Assembly: GCA_963768565.1 (NCBI GenBank)
Contig: CAVYIO010000008.1
Location: 1 to 64,000 of the forward strand
Direction: 5' to 3'
Source: JABDKH01 sp963768565
GTDB taxonomy: Bacteria; Bacteroidota; Rhodothermia; Rhodothermales; JABDKH01
DNA length: 64,000 nucleotides
Shown here: positions 1-7,785 of the stretch, piece by piece
Position numbering within the stretch: position 1 is the first letter of the stretch
Layout of the letters: each line of letters opens with the position of its first letter
The notes under the pieces: generated by a model
Seen by the model: only the letters and a program-made list of their open reading frames with translations
The model's database searches: none
Told to the model about the DNA's origin: nothing
Translations under genes and position numbers: made by a program

Positions 1-1228
1 CGTCGTGGTCAATGTCTATTCGCCTGACCTGGGCGGAGGCATCCTGTTCAGCGACCTGCTCGAAGGACTTGTCGAGCGAGGGGTCGACGTCACCGTAAGA
101 TGTGCATACCCGTACTACCCCGAGTGGACGGACAAGACGGGGCGCAACGGCCTCGCAATCCACCGCTACGAGGACCGTGGTGTCCACGTGGAGCGACTCG
201 GGATCTTTATACCGGGCAATCCCAACTCTCTCGTGCAGCGCATGGTGTATGAGTCCTCGTTCTTCCTTTCTCTTCTACGGACGCTGCCCGGAAGTCGCCG
301 GTTCGATCTCGTGATGGCGTATTGCCCGCTGGTGGTGGTGTGGCATTTGGAGCGGTACTTAAGCTGCTGTATCGCAAGAGACTGTGGCTCAATGTTCAGG
401 ACCTCTCAGCCGCAGCGGCGGCGGCCGGTGGAATCGCTTCGGGTGGCACCATCGGGAAAGTGCTGGAGTCCATCCAGTCGGTGCTATTCAACCGCGCAGA
501 AGTGTGGAGCACCATCTCTCCCGTCATGCGCGAAAAGCTTCGCCCCATCGCCCGTCACGACCAGCCCGTGCTGCTTTTCCCAAACTGGATGCATCGATCG
601 CTGGAACAGGCTGTGCAGCAGTTTCCCAGGGACCCCGATCACCGCCCCGCTTCGCCTGTCCGCCTGCTGTAATTCCGGAAATCTCGGCACGAAGCAGGAC
701 CTTCAGCGCCTGTGCGAAAGTCTTCGGTCGAGCGATGTGGATTTCATCTTCGAGATCCGCGCGGCCGGGAGTACCGCCCAGGCTCTGCACGAGTGGGCTG
801 CCAGAGAACAGGACAATCGGTTTCAACTCTCGGGACTGTCCGACGAAGACGACCTTGCAAAGGCCCTTCAACAGGCTGACCTGTATGTGATTACGGAGAA
901 GAGTGGATCAGGGGGATCATTCATTCCGAGCAAACTCGTGCCGGCTGCAGCCGCGGGTACACCGGTCCTCGCCATCAGTGACCGCGACAGCCCGCTCGGC
1001 GCCGAAGTGATCGAGAATCAAATCGGAATCCACCACACCTGGGAAGACGTGCACAGGGTCGCCGACACGCTCGCCGGCCTCCCTACGAATCCGATGTACT
1101 CCTCGTGGCAGAAAAACAGCCGGAGTCGGGCGTCTTACTACGCACGCGACGCGGTCATCGATCGTTATTACCGACACATCGTTGAGGTCGCAACGCACGG
1201 GTCGCCGTCTGCTGACGACCACGAGTGA
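1..1228 (+). CDS. WcaI-like family 4 glycosyltransferase, 5' partial, two frameshifts
   Basis: Predicted GT-B glycosyltransferase resembling the colanic-acid enzyme WcaI, transferring a sugar to a lipid-linked exopolysaccharide or glycan precursor at the cytoplasmic membrane face. The reading frame is already open at base 2 and starts with the usual first-strand and loop (VNVYSPDLGGG), so the true start lies a few codons upstream. The N-terminal domain carries the PPYYPxW-like segment (AYPYYPEW). The C-terminal domain has NSGNLGTKQDLQ and the donor-site SGSGGSFIPSKL. The middle third (about 345-670, including LWLNVQDLSAA and LLFPNWMH) is in another frame. One base seems lost in the GGT repeat near 345 and one A gained near 673, and the two changes compensate. 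The family is confident; the sugar is unknown. It converges on ricT with a 15-base gap. Confidence 0.8.
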   Translation, partial: VVVNVYSPDLGGGILFSDLLEGLVERGVDVTVRCAYPYYPEWTDKTGRNGLAIHRYEDRGVHVERLGIFIPGNPNSLVQRMVYESSFFLSLLRTLPGSRRFDLVMAYCPLVVVWHLERYLSCCIARDCGSMFRTSQPQRRRPVESLRVAPSGKCWSPSSRCYSTAQKCGAPSLPSCAKSFAPSPVTTSPCCFSQTGCIDRWNRLCSSFPGTPITAPLRLSACCNSGNLGTKQDLQRLCESLRSSDVDFIFEIRAAGSTAQALHEWAAREQDNRFQLSGLSDEDDLAKALQQADLYVITEKSGSGGSFIPSKLVPAAAAGTPVLAISDRDSPLGAEVIENQIGIHHTWEDVHRVADTLAGLPTNPMYSSWQKNSRSRASYYARDAVIDRYYRHIVEVATHGSPSADDHE

Positions 1229-1243
1229 GCCCGCCCATCGCGG

Positions 1244-2281
1244 TCAGGCAAGGCCACGATCTCCGCGAACCTTCATCGGGTTGATGTCGTCCGGCGGAAG
1301 GTCTGAATCACCCTCCTTGAGTCCGAGGTACCGTCGGACCTCCGTGAGCGGCAGATCCTCCCACGTCCCGTTGGCATAGAGCAGCCACACGATATCCTTG
1401 AAAATATCCAGCTTCTTGATCCGCCCTTCGCCCGTCGACGTATTCACGACGGTATCCACTCGGGGGAATCGCCGCAGCGTGCTCATGTACTGTTCGAGTT
1501 CGTAGTTCAGGCAACACTTTAGCCGCCCACATTGTCCGCTGAGTCGGATTGGATTGAGAGGCAGGTTCTGGGTCTTCGCGGCCTGGGTCGTGACCGGCTT
1601 GAATTCCTGCAGCCATGTGGAGCAGCAAAGCTCACGCCCGCAGGATCCGATCCCTCCGATTCGCGCGGCCTCATCTCGAGCACCGATCTGCCGCAACTCA
1701 ACGCGAGCGTGAAAACGCCGGGCGAGATCCCGTACGAGCTCCCTGAAGTCGACTCGATTGTCCGCCGTGAAGTAGAACGTCACTTTCTTGTGATCGAACT
1801 GCCACTCCACATCGACGAGCTTCATCGGCAGATTGCGCCGCTCGATCGACTTCCTCCCCACCAGGAAGGAATCCGTCTCCTTGCTTTTGTTCTCTTCCCA
1901 GCGATCGACATCCGACGAGGTAGCCTTGCGAACGATGGTCGGAAGATCACTTTCTTCGTGGCCCCCTTTAGACTTGAACCGCAGCCGAACCAGCTCGCCC
2001 GACATGTGGACTGTCCCGAAGTCCAGACCCCGGTCGGCCTGCACCAGGACAAAGTCGCCCGTACGTACCTGCAGATCTCTCTGATTTCGGAAGAAGTTGC
2101 GTCGGCCTCCCTTGAACGAAACCTCGAAGACGTCGTAGTCGGCGGACTCGCCCGATGTGCTCACTTCATTCAGCCAGTCGAAGACGTGCATCGTCGAGCA
2201 CCCGGACCCCGATGCACAGCCGCCCCGGCAGGCTCCGCCCGCCTGGCTCCCTCCGCCGGCTGAACAAGATCCGCAACCCAT
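1244..2281 (-). CDS. ricT: PSP1-domain protein RicT
   Basis: 345-residue PSP1 protein of the RicT/YaaT type. In Bacillus subtilis RicT works with RicA and RicF in an Fe-S-containing complex that stimulates RNase Y-dependent mRNA processing; the role in Bacteroidota-like organisms is less certain. The PSP1 core spans roughly residues 80-260. It contains two Cys clusters, GSCGRELCC (Cys 214, 219, 220) and GQCGRLKCC (Cys 251, 256, 257), which fit metal or Fe-S binding. The first 30 residues hold five more cysteines among Gly/Ser. I chose the ATG at 2281 over a TTG ten codons upstream because GAGGG sits about six bases before it. It lies 50 bases downstream of holB on the same strand, the classic holB-ricT pairing. 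Confidence 0.9.
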   Translation of the reverse strand: MGCGSCSAGGGSQAGGACRGGCASGSGCSTMHVFDWLNEVSTSGESADYDVFEVSFKGGRRNFFRNQRDLQVRTGDFVLVQADRGLDFGTVHMSGELVRLRFKSKGGHEESDLPTIVRKATSSDVDRWEENKSKETDSFLVGRKSIERRNLPMKLVDVEWQFDHKKVTFYFTADNRVDFRELVRDLARRFHARVELRQIGARDEAARIGGIGSCGRELCCSTWLQEFKPVTTQAAKTQNLPLNPIRLSGQCGRLKCCLNYELEQYMSTLRRFPRVDTVVNTSTGEGRIKKLDIFKDIVWLLYANGTWEDLPLTEVRRYLGLKEGDSDLPPDDINPMKVRGDRGLA

Positions 2282-2331
2282 ATATGCCCTCGCGTATCGT
2301 TCTCGCGACAAGATGAACTATTCGCACCGCC

Positions 2332-3540
2332 TCATGGAGCAGGCACCGACGCCTCAGCCTGAGTCCACTCGACGAGCGGTATGTACAACCGGTCGACCTC
2401 CTCTCCTCGCATGGCGCGCCGCAACTCATTATACAATCGGGAAACCAGCAGCGTGAGGTGAACGTTGCGCTGGATCAGTTCGAACGCCTCCTCGACCAGC
2501 CCGATCATGCCCGGCACGTTGGCCTCTGACAGGTTGTCCGCGAATTTCTGCACCTGCTCTGCCTGGTCGACATTAACGAGGAGGTCTACCTGACCGGTTG
2601 CGCGATACGTTACGATATCTCCCAGCCAGCCCAGCATCAGGCGCAGTAGATTCTTCAGGCGCTCTCGTCCGAGTCCGGCATGCTGGGCCACCATGTCGCT
2701 GAACATATCCAGGTCGTCGGGCTTTCCGCTCCCGTCAACCAACCATATCACGCGGAACAGCCCTACGACGCTCGCGCGCATCGCCATCAGGCCGGTGTCA
2801 CCTGCAAGGTCGATCCCCCGGCTGAACGACCCGTCCGACATCTGGGCAACAACCGCCGCATCCTCGGGCGTGAGATCGGTCTCCTCGATCAGGCGCGACG
2901 CGATCTCGGCCGGCGGAAGCGGTGCAAAGACGACTCTCTGACAGCGCGAGAGGATCGTGGGAAGAATGTGGTCGATGCGGCTGGTCGTCAGCACAAAGAC
3001 GGTGCGGGGCGACGGCTCTTCGAGCAGCTTGAGAAACGCGTTCGCCGATTGCCCACCCAGCAGGTGGGCGTCCGTGACGATACCGATCTTGTATGCCCCT
3101 TCGACGGGCTTGAAGCTGAACGCCCTGTGCAACTCCGAGTGCACCCTGTCGATGAGATATCCCGCCTGCTTGCTTGATACACGCTCGGGATCATCAAGCA
3201 CGGGCCGGCGCGCGAAATCGACTGTGGCGTAGGGGTTCTGGAAGAGTCTGGATAGCCGGGCGGCTACGTCGGCCGGATCCGCATCCTTTGGCTGCGGGAG
3301 AAGAACGTGCAGATCGGGGTGCACACCGCGCGAGACTTTCTGGCACGGAATGCAGGCTTCGCACGCCACGCCCGATGCCTTCTCACACAGAAGGGCCTTC
3401 GCGAATTCCAGCGCGACGGCGCGTTTTCCGACCCCGTCCGGCCCGTGAAAGAGGTAGGCGTGGGCCACTCGCTCGTTGGCGATCGCGCTGCGAAGCGCCT
3501 CCCGGGCCCGATTCTGATTGATGGGGATGAAGGTCGACAT
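2332..3540 (-). CDS. holB: DNA polymerase III subunit delta'
   Basis: 402-residue clamp-loader subunit of the AAA+ type, which helps load the sliding clamp on DNA in the replisome. A P-loop-like GPDGVGKR lies at residues 33-40. A four-cysteine zinc module follows (Cys 52, 60, 63, 66). The conserved LLEEP at 172-176 and the clamp-loader SRC motif (Cys 200) come next, then a C-terminal helical region. The start MSTFIPINQN matches the family N-terminus. It is first in a two-gene unit with ricT, and tRNA-Met lies divergently upstream. No frameshift is seen. Confidence 0.93.
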   Translation of the reverse strand: MSTFIPINQNRAREALRSAIANERVAHAYLFHGPDGVGKRAVALEFAKALLCEKASGVACEACIPCQKVSRGVHPDLHVLLPQPKDADPADVAARLSRLFQNPYATVDFARRPVLDDPERVSSKQAGYLIDRVHSELHRAFSFKPVEGAYKIGIVTDAHLLGGQSANAFLKLLEEPSPRTVFVLTTSRIDHILPTILSRCQRVVFAPLPPAEIASRLIEETDLTPEDAAVVAQMSDGSFSRGIDLAGDTGLMAMRASVVGLFRVIWLVDGSGKPDDLDMFSDMVAQHAGLGRERLKNLLRLMLGWLGDIVTYRATGQVDLLVNVDQAEQVQKFADNLSEANVPGMIGLVEEAFELIQRNVHLTLLVSRLYNELRRAMRGEEVDRLYIPLVEWTQAEASVPAP

Positions 3541-3684
3541 GCTCCAAGATCGTCCGCGGCGACAAGAAAGTCTAAAGGTGCTGTATTCCGCACGGGTGTG
3601 CCCTGATCGTGACCGCGGCGGTCCGCGGAACTTTGGAGCGGCGCACCGTATTTTAGGGTTGCCTCGTACATACGAGGTGAACGC

Positions 3685-3758
3685 GGCGCGGTAGCTCAGG
3701 TGGTCAGAGCGACGGATTCATAACCCGTAGGTCGGCGGTTCAAGTCCGCCTCGCGCCA
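3685..3758 (+). tRNA. tRNA-Met (CAT)
   Basis: A cloverleaf can be drawn by hand. The acceptor stem GGCGCGG pairs with TCGCGCC (one G-U), followed by discriminator A at 3758. The D arm is AGCTCAGGTGGTCAGAGC. The anticodon loop TTCATAA carries CAT, on a stem with one A-C pair next to the loop. The T arm is GGCGGTTCAAGTCCGCC. CCA is not encoded. CAT could also be a tRNA-Ile read after lysidine modification, or an initiator. The paired first base pair argues against initiator, and elongator Met is most likely. Confidence 0.93.
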
Positions 3759-3776
3759 CTGGATTCAGCACATGAG

Positions 3777-3810
3777 AACCCGGTTTCGTTTCGACGGAGC
3801 CGGGTTTTTT
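3777..3810 (+). terminator. Rho-independent terminator after tRNA-Met
   Basis: AACCCGG (3777-3783) and CCGGGTT (3800-3806) form a perfect 7-bp stem, followed by a T run to 3810. It starts 18 bases after the tRNA and fits an intrinsic terminator of a single-gene tRNA transcript. Confidence 0.85.
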
Positions 3811-3927
3811 CTTGCGTGTTGCCCGACCGAACGCCCCATTCCTCTCTTGACAGACGCAACGAGGGCGGCATGCTGTGGCACACCGCCCTCGAAGACGTTC
3901 AGAACTTGCGAGTCTGCTGGTCGTCGC

Positions 3928-4935
3928 CTACGACTCGTTGTAGTGTCTCATACGCAGGTCGTAGCCGCCGCACTCGGTCACACTACCCTTCTTGGCCTTC
4001 TTGTCCTTGTCCTTGTCCTTGCCCTTGCCCTTGTCCTTGCCCCCGGCCTGGTACAGATCTATCAGGACAACCATATCCTGCAGATCAAATGCCGTGCTGG
4101 ATGGATCCTTTGAACCCAGTTCGAACAGATAGATGGCCTGATTGTCGTTCAGTTTGATCTTACCGTTCTCGGTGAACGGTGCCAGCAATTCCCCGGCGGA
4201 GACCTGGCCGGACATACCCGCAACCTTCGGCACTTTGTCTCCGTCGCGTAACACGACCAGCTGATTGTCACCGGCACGGGAGTCCTGTTCCATGTAAACC
4301 TTCCATCCGCCGGGCCCACCCTTCATCCACGACTTCGCGCTGATGGAGATCGGGGTGTCGGCAGCAAAGGTCTCGTCGGGCATGAACGACGGGCGATTAT
4401 CGACACCATGATTCTGCGAGTCGTATTTCCCGAACGGTTCGTACGACGCCCCACCGATATCAAGCCGCAAGGTTACGGGCATGCGGTAGGCGCCACCGTA
4501 GCTTATCTCCGAGCCGATCACCTTGGTCTCGACGCGGTATGGCCCCTCGGGGATTGTCTCCAGGTCGACGATCTTGAACGGAACGCCCCTGCGCAATCGT
4601 TCCATATGTGTGACCACCGTATAGCCGATTTCTTTGTCCTTCGCTCCCATGATCGAGCCGAACGAGGTGATCGTAGCAAAGTCCCCCGAAACGATGGTCT
4701 CCGCCATGAACCTGGCGCCGCCCGAGATGCCCTCGGTCAATCCTGATGCAAAACATTCCGAGAGCGACTGACGCGACCTGTTGACGCCCGTCAGGGCGCC
4801 GTTGCGCGCAATCGATTCGTACTGTGATCCCGAGACGCTTTTCCGTGTTTCAATTTCGCTTGCCTGACGCTGGCCACCGTAGTAGGTCCCGAGAACGATG
4901 AAGGCAAGCGATGCGAGTACGAGTGCTCTACCCAT
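3928..4935 (-). CDS. Hypothetical exported or membrane-anchored protein with Lys/Asp-rich tail
   Basis: 335-residue protein of unknown function. The ATG at 4935 directly precedes a short basic start and one hydrophobic segment (residues 5-20, ALVLASLAFIVLG), then a polar region with YESIARNGALTG. The layout resembles a pilin-like anchor or uncleaved signal, but I cannot assign a pilin family. AGAGGG lies about ten bases upstream of this start; an in-frame extension 60 codons longer is arginine-rich and unlikely. The body is beta-rich in appearance (VETKVIGSEISYGG, MPVTLRLDIGG). Near residues 305-325 is a run of alternating Lys, Asp and Gly encoded by a hexanucleotide repeat, followed by TECGGYDLRMRHYNES. 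It stands alone, with long noncoding DNA upstream. Confidence 0.6.
   Translation of the reverse strand: MGRALVLASLAFIVLGTYYGGQRQASEIETRKSVSGSQYESIARNGALTGVNRSRQSLSECFASGLTEGISGGARFMAETIVSGDFATITSFGSIMGAKDKEIGYTVVTHMERLRRGVPFKIVDLETIPEGPYRVETKVIGSEISYGGAYRMPVTLRLDIGGASYEPFGKYDSQNHGVDNRPSFMPDETFAADTPISISAKSWMKGGPGGWKVYMEQDSRAGDNQLVVLRDGDKVPKVAGMSGQVSAGELLAPFTENGKIKLNDNQAIYLFELGSKDPSSTAFDLQDMVVLIDLYQAGGKDKGKGKDKDKDKKAKKGSVTECGGYDLRMRHYNES
4001..4042. repeat. Hexanucleotide tandem repeat, about 7 units of TTGTCC/TTGCCC
   Basis: Seven 6-base units (TTGTCC or TTGCCC) lie inside the 3' end of the 3928-4935 gene and encode the Lys-Asp/Gly tail. Length changes by whole units would keep the reading frame. 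Confidence 0.85.
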
Positions 4936-5668
4936 GATGATACCCTCTTTGAGTATCGCGCCTGGTGCGCGAGTCATCATTTGAAAGCCACGCCCGCGTA
5001 GATGTGGTCGTATGATCGTGCCACGCAGAAACCCGGAAACCGAGCGCCGTTTCAGGACGGCTGTCTGCGCGTACGCGGACCGGTACACTGAAATGTTCGT
5101 GTACCGACCGGGCACGAATCCTGAGAACGGTATCGGCCGATCCCGAAGGAAGTTTTAATAAGTATGATGAAGACATGATGAAGGCGCTTAAGGCCTGTCG
5201 AATGCGTCCAGTGCGGACCGCACCAGTCCAGATACGTTATCGGCCCGTTCGCAGGAATGTGAACGCTCTTGGAGGGTCCGAATATGGCGAGTTTCGGGAT
5301 TTGTCCGTTATCGGAGGGCGGACAAGCGATCCGCGGAACGGTAGGGGGCAGAACGTAAGCCATCGCGCTGCGCAGACGGCTAATGATCTGGGACACAGGG
5401 CACAATTCCGCAGGTACGGGTCGGTAGTCCGACCGGCAAGGCTCTCGGCACGAATTCCTGACGTCGCGCAGGTCTGCGGTCTGGTGTTCAGGCGCGAGAT
5501 CGCCGACTGGCGGAGCACGTCGAGGACGGTGAATTCCCTCCGTTCGAAACGGTCGGCTATTGCTTGCTCGGTCCGGGGGCCTCCCGCCTTTCCAAACTGA
5601 CAGGCCGCACGGGTCCGTTTGAACGGCAGCCGGTCGATCCACGTCCGCCGCAGTTGCTGCACGAAGAC
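4936..5668. other. Noncoding stretch of 733 bases
   Basis: No convincing gene. Frames open on both strands give arginine- and proline-rich translations without recognisable motifs. The one structure I see is a possible hairpin, TTGTCCG (5301-5307) with CGGACAA (5319-5325), with no T run. It may hold promoters for the 4935 gene or a degenerate gene I cannot read. Confidence 0.5.
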
Positions 5669-6655
5669 CTACACCTTCACCCCGTTGAGCCAACTGAGCG
5701 GAACGGGTTCGCGCTTCTTGCTCATCCGATACGCACCGATCTTCTCGATCCTGTCAGGAAGGCGAGCGAGGTACTCCTGCTCTCGACCCGACTCTCCGTT
5801 GATACGAAGATCAGCCACGCCGAGCCTTTCATTGAAGTCCCTCAAGATGTCTGCATAGTCCATCGGCGTATAGACACCGACCTCCTGAGCTATGCTCGCG
5901 AAATTGTTGTACAGGTCCGGCGCCGGCGTCTCTCCGTCCGTCATGTAGAGAGCCGGCATGATGATGCCGTCCTTCATCAGAGCGTGCCACGACTTCAGTG
6001 CGCCTTCCGGATCTATCTCGAACAGGGCCTTCCCTGCCGCGAAGTAAAACCTCGCGTGGCGCGCTTCGTCGCCGGCAATGCTCCGGCACATCGTCGCCAT
6101 CGTGTCGGCGTTTTCCGCCTTCGCAATCTTGCCTGTATTGACGTGCGAGACCATCGTGGCGACCTCCTGAAACATCGGATAGAGTACACCCTTGTACAGA
6201 TCCGCATCCTGCTCGAAGCCTCCCTTCAACAGACCGAAGATCGTCTTGTCGACGGCTTCCATGTTGACGCGCCCCGTTAACATCAGATAGTCGTTGAGGA
6301 CTCGCCCGTGCATGTCCTCCTCGGCTGTCCACCCCCGCGACCACTGGTTCCACGGACGCTCCACGATACCGGTGGGATCCGGGAAGAGTGTCGCCAGTCG
6401 CGCACCATAATTCGGCAAGGCTTCCTCGGTGATGGTGTTACCGACAATGCTCGCCAGAATGCCTGGGCCGAGCCCCTCCGCCTCCCGTCTCAATTCGGCA
6501 AGGGGTTCGTGATAGTCGGGGGTCTCCATCCATGAGAAGAAATCGGACGGCCACCATTTCTTAGCGTTCATGTCGACGAGCAGGTCGAGATTGGCTTCGA
6601 CAATCGGCTCAATGGCGTTCAGAACTTCTCGTTTCGCGGGATCAAATGTTTCCAC
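5669..6655 (-). CDS. Acyl-ACP desaturase (ferritin-like di-iron)
   Basis: 328-residue soluble fatty-acid desaturase of the acyl-[acyl-carrier-protein] type. It inserts a double bond into ACP-bound saturated acyl chains using O2 and reduced ferredoxin. The di-iron ligands are visible in the two family motifs, EEDMHGR (residues 112-118) and DEARH (196-200), with a further Glu near residue 78. The start is a GTG at 6655. An almost perfect 21-base palindrome lies 53 bases upstream and may be its operator. A gene for acyl carrier protein, the carrier of its expected substrate, is in this window at 20.6 kb but is not linked. Its presence implies aerobic unsaturated fatty acid synthesis. Confidence 0.88.
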   Translation of the reverse strand: METFDPAKREVLNAIEPIVEANLDLLVDMNAKKWWPSDFFSWMETPDYHEPLAELRREAEGLGPGILASIVGNTITEEALPNYGARLATLFPDPTGIVERPWNQWSRGWTAEEDMHGRVLNDYLMLTGRVNMEAVDKTIFGLLKGGFEQDADLYKGVLYPMFQEVATMVSHVNTGKIAKAENADTMATMCRSIAGDEARHARFYFAAGKALFEIDPEGALKSWHALMKDGIIMPALYMTDGETPAPDLYNNFASIAQEVGVYTPMDYADILRDFNERLGVADLRINGESGREQEYLARLPDRIEKIGAYRMSKKREPVPLSWLNGVKV

Positions 6656-7171
6656 GTTGATTGAAGAGACTGGACTCCCTCAAGATTACTGTGATACAAT
6701 AGTCCTCGGAGTACGTCGGACGTACTCCTGCAAGCACTTCGTGCGACCGTTCGTGAGAACGCGTTCGGACATACCTCACCATCGGTGCCGCATGCGACTT
6801 CATCAGATAGCGATGACCGTTCCGTATGGTCCTGCGCATTAAGGTGAAGGGACCATGCTCGGAACCATCGCTGTGTCCGACGAACAAGCCGAAAATAAAG
6901 GACTTGTACCGGGAACGCCAGTCGGACCGTATTCAAGTCCTGCCGGGAGGCAAAATCACCTGCCAAATGCGCGCCCGGAACCATGTCAGGTCTATGCAGC
7001 GACAAACGGTGGGCTCACCGGTGTCGTGACCGCGGGCACTGCGACGGTCTCACCAGACGACCGGCGACGGTGCCGGCAAACAGAGCCAGTGACCGGCGCG
7101 CCGGTCTGATCGATCCCACCCTGCTTCGTCATCGGCAGCCAGGACGCCGGAAGTGAAAACTCTTTAAACAG
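6656..7171. other. Noncoding stretch of 516 bases upstream of the desaturase
   Basis: No supportable gene. Short frames on both strands lack motifs. The region holds the palindrome at 6708-6728 and ends at the terminator of the RRM gene. Confidence 0.5.
6708..6728. promoter_or_regulatory. Candidate operator: 10-bp perfect inverted repeat
   Basis: GGAGTACGTC (6708-6717) is followed by one central G and then its exact reverse complement GACGTACTCC (6719-6728). It ends 53 bases before the desaturase start codon. That size and position fit a dimeric repressor site, for example of a TetR-type fatty-acid regulator, but no regulator gene is adjacent and the assignment is inference. Confidence 0.5.
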
Positions 7172-7204
7172 AAAAAGGCCCGGCCGTTGGGCCGAGCCTT
7201 TTTC
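7172..7204 (-). terminator. Rho-independent terminator after the RRM gene
   Basis: AAAAAGGCCCGGCC and GGGCCGAGCCTTTTT form a long GC-rich hairpin flanked by A and T runs. It lies 20 bases past the stop of the RRM gene at 7224. Its symmetry allows it to act in both directions. Confidence 0.85.
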
Positions 7205-7223
7205 GACAGAAAGCCTGCGGAGT

Positions 7224-7490
7224 CTAGTAGCGACTCTGCGAGCGCTGCTCGCGTGCTCTGGCCTCGTTGACCTTGAGCGTACGACCGCCAAGATCCTGAC
7301 CGTTGAGCCCCTGGAGAGCGTTCTGTGCTTCGGCGTCATTGGGCATTTCGACGAAGCCGAAACCACGAGAATCTCCCGTGAACTTGTCCTTGATGACCGC
7401 GGCCGAACTAACGGACCCGTATTCCTCAAATGCTTCTCTGAGTTCGGATTCCGTGGTTGCGTGCGGCAGATTGCCTACGTAGATATTCAT
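7224..7490 (-). CDS. RNA-binding protein, single RRM
   Basis: 88-residue protein made of one RNA recognition motif plus a short basic tail (ARAREQRSQSRY). RNP2 is IYVGNL (residues 3-8) and RNP1 is RGFGFVEM (42-49), with both aromatic positions kept. Small single-RRM proteins of this kind are common in Bacteroidota and cyanobacteria and bind single-stranded RNA, often with stress- or cold-linked expression. The sequence before the ATG is TAGGTTTAGGTTA, with no Shine-Dalgarno, as is usual in Bacteroidota. It is monocistronic with its own strong terminator. Confidence 0.92.
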   Translation of the reverse strand: MNIYVGNLPHATTESELREAFEEYGSVSSAAVIKDKFTGDSRGFGFVEMPNDAEAQNALQGLNGQDLGGRTLKVNEARAREQRSQSRY

Positions 7491-7785
7491 TAACCTAAAC
7501 CTAATAAGATCGCATCGTGCTTACCGCCAAATGAAAAAGCTTCCAACCTACTTCGTGGACGCGTATGCATCCTGGTGGGCTGAAAGCTTGAGTCGGCCGC
7601 CGATACGAATAACGTGAGGGGATTGCACGAACCCCCGGCTGAAAGGTTCCGCGCTGAGCCGAAAACATTCAGGACGGGTCAAACGGGCAGGTTCTGAGCG
7701 GAGAACCGCACTCCGCACCAGGCCCACGTGGAGCCGGCGGTCCTCCGGATCTACTGCCTGATGATCCTCATAGTAGCGGCACCTG

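Noticed and set aside
5052..5693. A 213-residue minus-strand protein
   Set aside because: Arginine/proline-rich translation without motifs. It overlaps the desaturase 3' end and the exported protein's start region.
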